The notes beneath the pieces are model-generated. The model saw only the letters and a program-made list of their open reading frames with translations. It was not told the origin of the DNA and made no database searches. The position numbers and the translations under genes were made by a program. DNA of 64,000 nucleotides from Psychrobacter sp. ANT_WB68. GTDB taxonomy: Bacteria > Pseudomonadota > Gammaproteobacteria > Pseudomonadales > Moraxellaceae. Each line of letters opens with the position of its first letter. The first letter of the stretch is position 1. Shown in pieces: positions 18,093-26,919 of this stretch. The stretch spans positions 372,001 through 436,000 of the forward strand of contig NZ_VOAZ01000001.1 of the NCBI RefSeq assembly GCF_008369115.1. The letters run 5' to 3'.

Positions 18093-19481
18093 ATGGCAGA
18101 TATTACTACTGTGAACCCAGCGACGGGTAAAGATATTGAAAACTACACTTATATGAGTAGCGATGAAGTCAATAAAATTATCGATGCCTCGCACAAAGCG
18201 TTTTCAGAATGGCGTTTGGTCAGTGCCGATGAGCGTGCCAAAGTGATTAACTCTATTGGCGAGACATTGATGAAGCATAAAGAAGAACTTGCGAAGCTGA
18301 TGACAGAAGAGCGCGGTAAGACGTTAGAGGCGAGCTTAGGTGAAGTGGATTTATGTAAAGCGATTTGTGATTTTACTGCTGCTGAAGGTATTGCTGCGCT
18401 AGCCGATGATGAGCGCGATATCGAAGGCATTAAGAAAGGTTTAATCAGCTACAATCCTATCGGTATTATCTATGGTATTCAGCCATGGAACTTTCCTGCT
18501 TATCAAGTATTCCGCTATACTATTGCCAATCTAATGGCTGGTAATAGTATCCTGCTTAAACACGCTTCAAACGTGACGGGTTCAGGTTTGTTGATTGAAA
18601 AAATCATGCACGAGTCCGATCTGCCAAATGATTTATTCCGTACGCTCATCGTTAATCATGATCAGTCTGAGCAAGTTATTGAGCATGAAAAAGTGCGCGG
18701 TGTGACATTAACGGGCAGTGATGTCGCCGGTCGATTGGTGGCGCAGCAAGCGGCTAAAGTGTTGAAAAAGACCGTTATGGAGCTTGGTTCGAACGATGCT
18801 TTTATCGTGCTAGAAGATGCCGACTTAGACTTAGCGGCTACTACTTGTGCGCATGCGCGTCTATACAATAACGGTGAAACCTGTATTGCTGCTAAACGAT
18901 TTGTTGTCGTCGATAGTGTTTACGATAAATTCCGTGATCTGGTTATTGAGAAGTTTAAAGGCTATAAAGTCGGCGATCCAATGGAAGAATCGACTGACGT
19001 AGGGCCGATGTCAAGCAGCAAGCAACGTGATGAGTTGCATAAACAAGTGCAAGAAAGTGTCAGCAAAGGTGCGACCATTACCTTGGGCGGCGAAGTACCT
19101 GATAAGCCGGGTGCCTTTTATCCACCAACGATTTTGGAAAATATCAAACCAGATCAACCCGCTTATAAAGATGAGTTATTTGGTCCGGTTGCAGCGCTCA
19201 TTCGTGCCAAAGACCAAGACGATGCTTTCCGAATTGCCAATGATAGTCGTTATGGACTCGGCGGTGCTATCTTCTCAAAAGACGAAGAAAAAGCGATTCA
19301 TTTAGCCCAGCAGCATTTTGACACCGGTATGGTTTACATCAATGGCTATAACTTAGTCAATCCAGGATTGCCATTTGGTGGTGTTAAAGACTCAGGTTAT
19401 GGTCGTGAGCATGGCGGCTTTGGTATCAAAGAGTTTGTCAACATTAAAGCCGTGCACGTGGTTGGTAAAAAACCTATTTAA
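18093..19481 (+). CDS. sad: Succinate-semialdehyde dehydrogenase, Sad/YneI type
   Basis: This aldehyde dehydrogenase probably oxidises succinate semialdehyde to succinate, the last step of GABA or putrescine breakdown. The 462-residue length equals that of E. coli YneI (Sad). The catalytic Cys is in NNGETCIAAKRF and the general-base Glu in MELGSNDAF. The cofactor region is IQPWNFP with the GSDVAGRLV turn. The conserved C-terminal PFGGVKDSGYGREHGG is present. The first residues, which continue directly into TVNPATGK, match the short N-terminus of this group. AAGGA lies 8 nt upstream. No GABA aminotransferase or permease is next to it, so the substrate rests on subfamily resemblance. Confidence 0.88.
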   Translation: MADITTVNPATGKDIENYTYMSSDEVNKIIDASHKAFSEWRLVSADERAKVINSIGETLMKHKEELAKLMTEERGKTLEASLGEVDLCKAICDFTAAEGIAALADDERDIEGIKKGLISYNPIGIIYGIQPWNFPAYQVFRYTIANLMAGNSILLKHASNVTGSGLLIEKIMHESDLPNDLFRTLIVNHDQSEQVIEHEKVRGVTLTGSDVAGRLVAQQAAKVLKKTVMELGSNDAFIVLEDADLDLAATTCAHARLYNNGETCIAAKRFVVVDSVYDKFRDLVIEKFKGYKVGDPMEESTDVGPMSSSKQRDELHKQVQESVSKGATITLGGEVPDKPGAFYPPTILENIKPDQPAYKDELFGPVAALIRAKDQDDAFRIANDSRYGLGGAIFSKDEEKAIHLAQQHFDTGMVYINGYNLVNPGLPFGGVKDSGYGREHGGFGIKEFVNIKAVHVVGKKPI

Positions 19482-19509
19482 TTATTAAAATGTTTTAGCC
19501 TTGTTTTTT

Positions 19510-19546
19510 TAAATGCCTCGTTATTAAATAACGAGGTATTTTTTTT
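19510..19546 (+). terminator. Terminator of sad
   Basis: CCTCGTTA (19516-19523) pairs with TAACGAGG (19529-19536), followed by a run of T residues. Confidence 0.85.
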
Positions 19547-19573
19547 GCTATAAATTACCGATCATTTAAGCAC

Positions 19574-19610
19574 ATAAAAAAAGCAGAACCAGTTATGGTT
19601 CTGCTTTTTA
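19574..19610 (-). terminator. Terminator of purM-purN
   Basis: AAGCAGAACC (19581-19590) pairs perfectly with GGTTCTGCTT (19597-19606), with A and T runs on the two sides. It serves the minus-strand purine genes and may also back up the sad terminator. Confidence 0.85.
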
Positions 19611-19643
19611 TAAAATATAGCTCTATATTTAAAGCTTTAGTGC

Positions 19644-20333
19644 CTAATTATTTATCCATAGCTTTAAAGGTAAAGCGGGTAAATAAGATGATTCAGCATC
19701 ATTATGCGGATTATTCAGATCAATGATACCTTTAGCAATCAGTAATATCGTCCATGGTAGCAATTGATGCTCACCCTGTTGTACGCGTGCTTGTAGGCTA
19801 TCAGCAGTGTCTTTTTGATTGACTTCAAGCAGGGCTTGGGTCAAAACAGCACCGGCATCAAGCTCGGCGGTGACCACATGGATACTACAGCCATGGTGGC
19901 GTTCACCAGCTTGTATGGCACGCTGATGGGTATCAAGACCCTTATAAGCAGGCAGCAGAGCAGGATGCAGATTAATCATCGGCGCAGGGGCATTATCGAT
20001 AAATGCGCCACTTAATACGCGCATAAAGCCCGCTAAGACAATCAAGTCGGGTTGCCAAGCGCTTAGCTGCGCGCTGGCATGGGTTTCAAAGGTTTTGATG
20101 CCCATGCGTTTGCCGCTCGCAACGTGTGACAGCACAGCGACTGGAATAGATGCGTCATTGGCACGTGTGATGGCATAAGCGTCTTCACGGTTACTGATGA
20201 CACCTACTATTTCAATCGGTAACGCCCCAGCTTGCATGGCATTAATCAATACTTGCAGGTTGCTACCACTACCAGATACCAGAACGGCAATGCGTAACGG
20301 CTTATTATTAACTTTTGTCTGACTGTCTAACAT
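19644..20333 (-). CDS. purN: Phosphoribosylglycinamide formyltransferase
   Basis: PurN transfers the formyl group of 10-formyl-tetrahydrofolate to glycinamide ribonucleotide, the third step of purine synthesis. The 229-residue protein shows the substrate loop LVSGSGSNLQ, the SNRxDAY-type segment, VLAGFMRVLS, and the catalytic Asn/His in MINLHPALLPAYKG, with the Asp in HVVTAELDAGAVL. It is slightly longer than the E. coli enzyme at both ends. Its ATG overlaps the purM stop (TAATG), so the two are translationally coupled in the order purM-purN. Confidence 0.96.
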   Translation of the reverse strand: MLDSQTKVNNKPLRIAVLVSGSGSNLQVLINAMQAGALPIEIVGVISNREDAYAITRANDASIPVAVLSHVASGKRMGIKTFETHASAQLSAWQPDLIVLAGFMRVLSGAFIDNAPAPMINLHPALLPAYKGLDTHQRAIQAGERHHGCSIHVVTAELDAGAVLTQALLEVNQKDTADSLQARVQQGEHQLLPWTILLIAKGIIDLNNPHNDAESSYLPALPLKLWINN

Positions 20334-21400
20334 TAATGGTACACCACCGCATCCGCATCCGCATCCGCTTCACGCTTGACCATCTCACCGATTTGCCAAG
20401 CGTTTTCGCCTGCATCATTTAACGTTTTGATAGCAGCTTCTGCTTTATCTTTAGGGACAACGATGACAAAACCAACACCACAGTTAAAGGTACGGTACAT
20501 CTCGCTTTGCTCGATATTACCTTGGGTTTGTAGCCAAGTGAATAGTTCTGAGAACTTCCAGCTGTTGGTATCAATGCTAGCGGCTAGATTATCCGGTAGT
20601 ACGCGTGGTAAATTATCGGTCAAACCGCCACCAGTGATATGTGACATGGCATGTAAGGATGAGCTACCAAGAGTGTCTTGCAATGCTTTAATCGCTTTAA
20701 CATAAATGCGAGTAGGTGCCATTAGTGCGTCTTGAATAGGCTGGCCGTCTAATTGCTCATTGCTAGTAGTAATATCAACGCCGCTGACTTCGATGACTTT
20801 ACGTACCAATGAATAACCGTTTGAATGCGCGCCACTTGAGGCAAGGGCGATTAATACATCGCCTTCTGCCACGTTTTCACCCGTAATGACTTCTGCTTCT
20901 TCGACTACGCCGACGCAGAATCCCGCTAGGTCATAATCATCATCTTGATACATGCCAGGCATCTCAGCCGTTTCGCCACCGATAAGTGCGCAATTTGATA
21001 ATTTACAGCCTTCACCAATGCCAGTGACAACAGTAGCAGCAACATCGACATCAAGCTTGCCTGTCGCATAATAATCTAAGAAGAATAATGGCTCAGCACC
21101 GCAAACCAATAAATCATTGACACACATAGCGACCAAGTCGATACCGATCGTGTCGTGACGGTTTAGCTGTAACGCCAGTTTAAGTTTGGTGCCGACACCA
21201 TCAGTACCCGAAACCAATAACGGTGAGGTGTAACCAGTCGGAATACGACAAAGCGCCCCAAAACCGCCAAGTCCGCCCACAACCTCAGGACGAGAGGTGG
21301 CTTTTGCCACTGATTTAATACGTTGAACCAACGCATCGCCAGCATCAATATCAACGCCAGCATCTTTGTAGCTTAAAGAAGGCTTGTTACTCATGGTCAT
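20333..21400 (-). CDS. purM: Phosphoribosylformylglycinamidine cyclo-ligase (AIR synthetase)
   Basis: PurM closes the imidazole ring to give AIR in purine synthesis. The 355-residue protein has the N-terminal [12 protein letters not shown] motif, then [43 protein letters not shown] and [11 protein letters not shown], all standard for the family. The C-terminus carries a short run of Asp-Ala repeats (ADADADA) from GCATCC-type hexamers at about 20347-20367, an unusual but probably harmless addition. Two ATGs are six bases apart (M1 and M3), and either could start translation. purN follows with an overlap. Confidence 0.97.
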   Translation of the reverse strand: MTMSNKPSLSYKDAGVDIDAGDALVQRIKSVAKATSRPEVVGGLGGFGALCRIPTGYTSPLLVSGTDGVGTKLKLALQLNRHDTIGIDLVAMCVNDLLVCGAEPLFFLDYYATGKLDVDVAATVVTGIGEGCKLSNCALIGGETAEMPGMYQDDDYDLAGFCVGVVEEAEVITGENVAEGDVLIALASSGAHSNGYSLVRKVIEVSGVDITTSNEQLDGQPIQDALMAPTRIYVKAIKALQDTLGSSSLHAMSHITGGGLTDNLPRVLPDNLAASIDTNSWKFSELFTWLQTQGNIEQSEMYRTFNCGVGFVIVVPKDKAEAAIKTLNDAGENAWQIGEMVKREADADADAVVYH

Positions 21401-21769
21401 CTCACAAATTTTATAGGGAATGAAGATCTGTCAATAGAAAAGCGGATTGGTCGTGTTAATTTTGCAGATAGTGCGCGCATTATACCCAAAAATGACCCTC
21501 ACTCGCAAAGCAACTTAGCAATATTTGGCTGATATTTGAAGAAGATTGATAATAAAGACTCCATAAGGCTCAATAAAAAATTAAGAAACAAAAAATGACT
21601 GCTTTTTTGTTGTACTCTGCGATAATAGAACGCCAAAGTCGTTGGCAAAACTTACTGCGACGACAAGGGTAAATATCATTATAAATATAAAGCTATTAAC
21701 CAGCTATTTCAGTTAACAGACCATCGTACGCCAGTATTTTACATTGACTTAATCGTAGGGTTACCCTCC
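21401..21769. other. Intergenic region between purM and perM
   Basis: Between divergent genes lie about 370 bp with no coding potential. A perfect AGGGT-T-ACCCT palindrome ends a few bases upstream of the perM ATG and overlaps the likely ribosome site, so it might hide or expose it. No purine-repressor operator was recognised. Confidence 0.35.
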
Positions 21770-22876
21770 ATGATAAACCAACCCATAGACCCCTTTTTCC
21801 GACGCCTATTTATCGTCGTTGCTCTTGTTGTGGCGGTATTTTTATTATATTTGATGATGCCGGTTATTGTGCCGTTTGTCGTTGCTTTCGTGCTGGCTTA
21901 TTTATTCAATCCGCTGGTCAAGCGCTTATCAAAATACATCAAGCGTTGGATAGCCATTATCATCGTTTATTCGACGATTACGCTAGGCATGGTTCTACTG
22001 CTTTGGTGGTTAATACCAACTTTATGGCACCAGTTGCAAGCGGCGTGGGACTACTTACCAAAGGTGTTAACTTGGTACAATGAAGTGGTACGTGGATGGT
22101 TTGTTAACAATAGCCGTATTCGCTTGCCAGAGCTTGAGTCAAAAGGCTTTTCTGAAACATTGGTTGAGTATATGCAGACCAATTATAAGTTTGCCGATGC
22201 CAGTACTATGATGAGTCAAATACTGTCCTCAAGCATGAATTTTATCAATAGTGCTGGGCTGATTGTATTGGTACCGATTTTGACCTTTTACTTCTTGTTT
22301 AATTGGGATCAGCGTTTACAGACATGGAAGATGGCGATTCCAGCACCTTACTGCAAAAAAGTGATAGCGATTGCTCAAGAGTGTGATCGGGCACTGATGG
22401 CATTTATTAAAGGTCAATTATTGGTAATGGTGTTACTGGGCGCAATTTATGCGGTACAGCTACAATTGATTGGACTTGAGCTTGGCTTGATTATCGGTAT
22501 GGTTGCCGGTATTGCCAGCTTTGTGCCATATTTAGGCTTTGGGATTGGTTTTATTGCCGCAATTATCGCCTGCCTGTTCCAGTTTGGCTTAGACTGGACG
22601 CATTTGTCATTAATCGTTGGCGCGTTTTTAGTCGGGCAAGCCGCTGAAGGCTATATTTTGCAGCCGTTATTATTGGGCGATAAAATTGGTTTATCTCCTT
22701 TATGGGTTATCTTTGCGGTATTGGCAGGGGCAAGCTTACTAGGTTTTGTCGGTATGCTTATTGCGCTGCCAGTATCCGCTGTCCTCAACGTTTTATTCCG
22801 TCATTTGTACGCTTATTACCAATCGACTGATTTTTATAAAGGCCGTAAACAATTGGCACTGTTTGATAAAAAATAA
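21770..22876 (+). CDS. AI-2E/PerM-family membrane transporter
   Basis: This is a 368-residue polytopic membrane protein of the PerM/TqsA (DUF20) family. About seven or eight hydrophobic helices are visible: two close together at the N-terminus, one after about residue 60, one at about 170-185, and a dense set at 220-345 ending with the family motif GKIGLSPLWVIFAVLAG-like (here DKIGLSPLWVIFAVLAGASL). E. coli TqsA exports the signal AI-2, and other members act as Na+/H+ antiporters, so the substrate is not known. It sits between purMN and hda, as in pseudomonads and Acinetobacter, with hda downstream on the same strand. Confidence 0.9.
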   Translation: MINQPIDPFFRRLFIVVALVVAVFLLYLMMPVIVPFVVAFVLAYLFNPLVKRLSKYIKRWIAIIIVYSTITLGMVLLLWWLIPTLWHQLQAAWDYLPKVLTWYNEVVRGWFVNNSRIRLPELESKGFSETLVEYMQTNYKFADASTMMSQILSSSMNFINSAGLIVLVPILTFYFLFNWDQRLQTWKMAIPAPYCKKVIAIAQECDRALMAFIKGQLLVMVLLGAIYAVQLQLIGLELGLIIGMVAGIASFVPYLGFGIGFIAAIIACLFQFGLDWTHLSLIVGAFLVGQAAEGYILQPLLLGDKIGLSPLWVIFAVLAGASLLGFVGMLIALPVSAVLNVLFRHLYAYYQSTDFYKGRKQLALFDKK

Positions 22877-23213
22877 ATTGATAAGAATTAAATGGCTCAA
22901 AAGTAAGGTAAGAAAAAAGTCTGTATTAAATAAGCGTTTTATCACTCATGCTATGTCAATTGCCTAATAATTTTATAGCGCGACTAGGAGTAGCTAGTCG
23001 CTTATAAAGGGCATAAATGGGAATTGAGTGGGCTTAATGGGTAAAAGACTTGTCAGTCATTTTGCAAATATGTTATATATAGGCGCAGTATTAACGGTAT
23101 TGACCGTTACTAGGTTGGCTTTGATAAGGATAAATCTTGTCGAAGCCAGTTTAAAAAATATCAGTCGTTTAGCCTTTTTAGTGATTGTGCTACGCAAACC
23201 GAGTTGATGATTC
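22877..23213. other. Intergenic region between perM and hda, with a hairpin
   Basis: This stretch of 337 bp has no plausible gene. GCGACTAG (22980-22987) pairs perfectly with CTAGTCGC (22994-23001) around a 6-nt loop. It could end the perM transcript, although no strong T run follows. A 60-codon minus-strand frame overlapping the hda start was judged fortuitous. Confidence 0.45.
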
Positions 23214-24017
23214 ATGGCAGAAGCACAGCTAAGTCTCAATCTGGATATTAAGCATGATGCGAGTCTCAGCGACTTTGCCGGTCCGGGTTGGATGTCTATT
23301 ATCGATGCAGTGCGGCAGCTACATGTCGGCCTGATTGGTCAGCTGTACCTATTTGGCAGCCCTGAGACTGGCAAGTCGCATTTGTTATCCGCCGTTTGTG
23401 AGTCTTTTATCGAGATGGATAAGTCAGCAATTTGTCTATCATTGAATGAATTGATTCATACTGATGTTAATGTTTTATCCTCTTTAGAGAACTTTTCCCT
23501 GATTGCTATTGATGATTTAGAGGTGCTTGAACAGAGCAGCCAATGGCAAGAAGCTTTATTTCATCTGATTAATCGTAGCCGCGAAGGGCAGCGCCAGCTT
23601 TTATTTGCCTCTAACAAACCTGCTACAGAATTGCCATTCCAGCTAACAGATTTGCTCACCCGTTTGGCGCAATCGCCGAGCTTTAAAGTGCCTAACGGTC
23701 ATGATTTGGCTGACCGCCAAGCTTTATTGCAGTCTATTCTACGTCGGCGTGGTTGGCAGTTTGATGAGCGTATTATCACTCATCTACTGACCGAAGGGCC
23801 GCATCGTATCGGTGCCATGATGGAGGTGTTGAACTATATTCAGCCAATGTTCTCCAACCTTGGTCGTAGTAATATATCCAAAGCCGTTATCAGTGATGCG
23901 CTGCGCACGATAGATGAGCAGACGCTTGCCGCAGAGCTTGCTGATATCGCGCAGGAGACGCAAGTCGATAATGATATCGCCAATCAAGACCAACATACCA
24001 TGCCGCTCGATTTTTAA
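23214..24017 (+). CDS. hda: DnaA regulatory inactivator Hda
   Basis: Hda binds the DNA-loaded beta clamp and stimulates ATP hydrolysis by DnaA, which prevents re-initiation of replication. The 267-residue protein starts with a clamp-binding peptide (QLSLNL at about residues 5-10). It then shows an AAA+ core with a Walker A variant GSPETGKSHLL, Walker B LIAIDDLE, a sensor-1-like LLFASNKPATEL and a sensor-2 region near RIGAMMEVL. It lacks a DnaA DNA-binding domain. The C-terminal tail of about 30 residues after the AAA+ core is longer than in E. coli Hda. The neighbourhood purM-perM-hda is conserved among related gammaproteobacteria. Confidence 0.92.
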   Translation: MAEAQLSLNLDIKHDASLSDFAGPGWMSIIDAVRQLHVGLIGQLYLFGSPETGKSHLLSAVCESFIEMDKSAICLSLNELIHTDVNVLSSLENFSLIAIDDLEVLEQSSQWQEALFHLINRSREGQRQLLFASNKPATELPFQLTDLLTRLAQSPSFKVPNGHDLADRQALLQSILRRRGWQFDERIITHLLTEGPHRIGAMMEVLNYIQPMFSNLGRSNISKAVISDALRTIDEQTLAAELADIAQETQVDNDIANQDQHTMPLDF

Positions 24018-24069
24018 TACTAACCGCCACCTTCTTTAGAAAATACTTTTACTATTCATGGAATAACTT

Positions 24070-24768
24070 ATGAAAACAAACGCTTCTTTGCTAAAAAAAC
24101 TGACGATGAGCACGTTGTTAATCACTGCCAGCTCAGTGTCGATGTTGTCGCATGGCGCAGTGACTTTGCTCGTTGATGACCATATCAAAGTAACGGCTAT
24201 TAATGGGCAAGAAATCCAGCAAAGTGCGTTTCAGCCATTAATGAAATCCTTTACGCTAGAGCCGGGTCAGCATGCGATTACGGCTAAATATGACCGCCTA
24301 TACAATTTGACCCGTGATGAGCACGATTATTTGCGTTCGGGTAACGTAAGTGTGACGGCAGAACTAGCGGATAATCAAACGTATCGTCTCACTATGCCAA
24401 ATCAGCCAGAAAAATATGCAGCGGCTAAAGAATATGCCAAACGTCCAACGCTTGCGGTGCAACAAAACAACACGGTGGTTGCAAGTCAGCAGGGCGTGGC
24501 TGGCAATGAAGGGGGTTTGTTGTCAGGTTTGGGTAAAGCATTAGGCGGCGTGTTTGGGGGTGCTGATGATGCCGAGCTGCAAAACCAACGTGCGATTGCT
24601 GCTTTAGGTCAACCTACTGCCAGCACTGTAAATACAGGCGCAGTTACCACGGTTAAGCAAACGACAAGCGCTGCCTCATCTACCAATAACTTAGATCAAT
24701 TTATGCAAATTTGGCTCCAAGCAACGCCCGCGGAGCGTGAAAAAATGCGTCAGTGGATGCAAAAGTAA
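24070..24768 (+). CDS. DUF2057 family exported protein (YccT-like)
   Basis: The 232-residue protein has a Sec signal peptide (positively charged start, hydrophobic stretch, SHGA cleavage region at about residue 30), so it should be periplasmic. Residues about 30-135 match DUF2057: the pattern VDDHIKVTAINGQ, then FTLEPGQHAITAKYDRLY and YRLTMPNQPEKYAAAKEYAKRP. In E. coli the member YccT (CsgI) dampens curli assembly. The C-terminal part is a Gly-rich and Ala/Thr-rich linker ending in a short amphipathic helix (LDQFMQIWLQATPAEREKM) resembling the DUF2057 ending. No curli genes are in the window, so the role here is unknown. Confidence 0.82.
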   Translation: MKTNASLLKKLTMSTLLITASSVSMLSHGAVTLLVDDHIKVTAINGQEIQQSAFQPLMKSFTLEPGQHAITAKYDRLYNLTRDEHDYLRSGNVSVTAELADNQTYRLTMPNQPEKYAAAKEYAKRPTLAVQQNNTVVASQQGVAGNEGGLLSGLGKALGGVFGGADDAELQNQRAIAALGQPTASTVNTGAVTTVKQTTSAASSTNNLDQFMQIWLQATPAEREKMRQWMQK

Positions 24769-24819
24769 AGTGAATTTAAAAGTAAATACTGATCGGTAAA
24801 AATTGGTAAAAGAAGCACA

Positions 24820-24847
24820 AAAAAAGCACCTGATTAGGTGCTTTTTT
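24820..24847 (+). terminator. Terminator of the DUF2057 gene
   Basis: AGCACCT (24825-24831) pairs with AGGTGCT (24836-24842) around a 4-nt loop, with A and T runs. It is placed between convergent genes. Confidence 0.8.
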
Positions 24848-24901
24848 ATTGTTTACTATTTTAATGATGAAAGGTTTCAGGGATTCATGTTTTAGCAGTC
24901 A

Positions 24902-25387
24902 TTAGCCTAAAAAAGCGTTGTACATCCAAATCAATTTTTCTTGCTGCTGGACGTATTCATCAACTAAGTCGGCTGTACCTTGGTCTTCAGCTTTCTGTGC
25001 TAACGCTGATACTTCACGTTGCTCTTCAATCAGCGCTTGTAGACCAGTCACCACACCTTTCACACAAGCATTGCCGTCTTTCACGTTTTTATCTTCTTGA
25101 ATACTGGTATGTTGGCTAAAGTCACTATACGCATGTAGCGGCGTGCCACCTAACGTTAAGATACGCTCAGCGATTTCGTCTATTTCTACCTGTAAGCTCG
25201 TATACAGCTCTTCAAATTTTGGATGCAAAGTGAAGAAGTGCTCACCTTTTACGTTCCAATGATAGCCACGCACGTTAATATAAAACATATGGTAGCTTGA
25301 TAATAGGCTGTTTAGCTTAGCAATCACTTCGCTCATGTCTGATTTTTCTAGACCGATTTGGTTAGTCGCATTATTAGTATTACTCAT
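24902..25387 (-). CDS. dps: Dps-family DNA-binding/ferroxidase protein
   Basis: Dps forms a 12-mer ferritin-like cage that oxidises and stores iron and shields DNA in starvation and oxidative stress. The 161-residue protein contains the signature NVRGYHWNVKGEHFFTLHPKFEELY, with the His and acidic residues of the inter-subunit ferroxidase site, followed by IDEIAERILTLGG. The N-terminal tail (about 15 residues, one Lys) is short and not strongly basic, so non-specific DNA binding may be weak. AAGGA lies 8 nt upstream of the start. It is transcribed on its own; a dyad about 70 bp upstream may be a control site. Confidence 0.93.
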   Translation of the reverse strand: MSNTNNATNQIGLEKSDMSEVIAKLNSLLSSYHMFYINVRGYHWNVKGEHFFTLHPKFEELYTSLQVEIDEIAERILTLGGTPLHAYSDFSQHTSIQEDKNVKDGNACVKGVVTGLQALIEEQREVSALAQKAEDQGTADLVDEYVQQQEKLIWMYNAFLG

Positions 25388-25455
25388 AATATTATCCTTA
25401 TAGTTTGAGTGTTCATTTAATAGATTGTTTATTTTTATAGACTTAATATTCGCCC

Positions 25456-25469
25456 TACTCAGATGAGTA
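25456..25469. promoter_or_regulatory. Palindrome upstream of dps
   Basis: TACTCA-GA-TGAGTA is a perfect 6-2-6 dyad about 70 bp upstream of the dps start, within the 341-bp gap. It is a possible operator. The regulator is not recognised; it does not resemble a Fur box. Confidence 0.35.
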
Positions 25470-25615
25470 TAAAAGCACTAAGTTAAATATAGAAGACTAA
25501 GAGTGTAGCAAGTCATATCATTCATTGCCATGCTCGTTATTTATCTTCTATATTTTTTTATCTCTTCTACACGTTGTCTATTGATGCTTATTATAATAGC
25601 AAAGAAATTATGATA

Positions 25616-25638
25616 AGTTAAATTCAATTAATTTAACT
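25616..25638. repeat. Perfect 9-bp inverted repeat between the YcxB-like gene and dps
   Basis: AGTTAAATT (25616-25624) and AATTTAACT (25630-25638) are perfect complements around a 5-nt loop. The stem is entirely AT-rich apart from one pair, so a terminator is less likely than a protein-binding site. Confidence 0.4.
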
Positions 25639-25728
25639 ATGTAATTGATTTTTATAAACCATAGAATCCGTGCTATCCAATCTATTCTACAAAGTTAATA
25701 CTTCATACTAACCAGCTAGCAGCCGATT

Positions 25729-26394
25729 TTAGACTTTTGCAGGCGGTTGCAAGTTTTCAGGATTTAAACCTTTGGCAGGAATAACTTCTAATAAATGCTG
25801 ACGTACCGTATCGATGGGAAACTTCTGTTCTTGTAAGCGTTTCGGAACGATTTGGCTACCTTGTTGACCTTTCATCTCAAACATCATAAAGATATAGTCA
25901 TCAGTCTCATCCCAGCTTTTAATGGCACTCCAAGGAATGACTGCTTGCTGAGTGCTACCGGGACGCATTTGCATGCCGCGCATCTGATTGCTATTAAACA
26001 TATCAGGCTGATTGACCGGCATTGCCATCACTAGACCGTGCTTTTGCACCCCCAATTTCATCTGTCGCATCTCATCAGGCATTTCTTGGTCAGCGACTTG
26101 TTTTTCAAACTCTCTTTTGACATACCATTTAAACCCAAGGGTACGAACCAATAAATAAATAACCACAGACGCTAGCATGAGCCAAAAAATAATGGTCGAG
26201 TAACCGGTCAAAAAAACCAGACCAGCAAGGGCTAAAATGACAGCCACTGCCATAATAATCCACTCTTTTATTTTAATGCTCGACAGGCCAAAAGAGGGGC
26301 TGGCACTGGCAAATAGCTCATACTGTGCTTGGTGAAATTCAGCCTCAGTTAAGTTTAAGGCGACAGGTTGTAGCGTGTAGGGGTACAGGGCCAT
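25729..26394 (-). CDS. YcxB-like membrane protein
   Basis: The 221-residue protein has two adjacent membrane helices at about residues 46-85, with cytoplasmic flanks. The C-terminal half shows the YcxB-like pattern VIPWSAIKSWDETDDYIFMMF followed by IVPKR, a PH-like fold expected at the inner membrane face. The molecular function of this family is not known. It lies upstream of dps on the same strand but 340 bp away, so it is probably a separate unit. A Met- and Gln-rich stretch (NQMRGMQMRPG) at about residues 137-147 is odd for the family. Confidence 0.75.
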   Translation of the reverse strand: MALYPYTLQPVALNLTEAEFHQAQYELFASASPSFGLSSIKIKEWIIMAVAVILALAGLVFLTGYSTIIFWLMLASVVIYLLVRTLGFKWYVKREFEKQVADQEMPDEMRQMKLGVQKHGLVMAMPVNQPDMFNSNQMRGMQMRPGSTQQAVIPWSAIKSWDETDDYIFMMFEMKGQQGSQIVPKRLQEQKFPIDTVRQHLLEVIPAKGLNPENLQPPAKV

Positions 26395-26919
26395 AAAGGT
26401 TTCTCAGATACTTAGATTAAAAGCGTGGGATGAAAAGCGCCAAAGCGAAGCTGCGATGCCGTGCTTGGCTGGCAGTAGAATAAAGATATGCGCTTATCTT
26501 ACCGAAAACTGCTCTTAAATGAAACATATAAGCGGGTCTGTTGACGGATAGCAGGGTTATTTCTCAGATAGCATCGTTATTTATGGGATGGTTAATCAGA
26601 GGGCTTGGTTAATAAGAGAATTATGCGGCTTATATTATGGCATCTTTACTTAGCAAAGTTGTCGTAAAAAACGGGCGAGATTTAGCCGAAATATAGCCAA
26701 AACATGGTCAAATCTGCTGGGTCTTGGTATGATAGTGACTATTATTTATTCTTATGATTGACATGGCGTCATTGCGCAGCTTTATAACGATATCATAAGG
26801 CTTTGCACGCTATTTTTTGTTTTACCTCATTACATGGCTACTTAATATAGCTACTTATACTTAGCTACTATTTTTCTCTTTTAATTTCTTACTCACTTTT
26901 AGCGCTACAGGCAACTATT
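26395..26919. other. Intergenic region upstream of serS
   Basis: There are 525 bp between divergent genes. The region is AT-rich, with no gene, tRNA or strong hairpin identified. It must carry the promoters of serS and the YcxB-like gene, but no hexamer pair stands out. Confidence 0.35.

Noticed and set aside
20340..20370. GCATCC hexamer run at the purM 3' end considered as a phase-variable repeat
   Set aside because: There are only about three units, and they are a multiple of three bases, so unit changes would not shift the frame.
23057..23239. Minus-strand open frame of 60 codons upstream of hda
   Set aside because: It overlaps the hda start in antisense, and no ribosome site or family resemblance was found.
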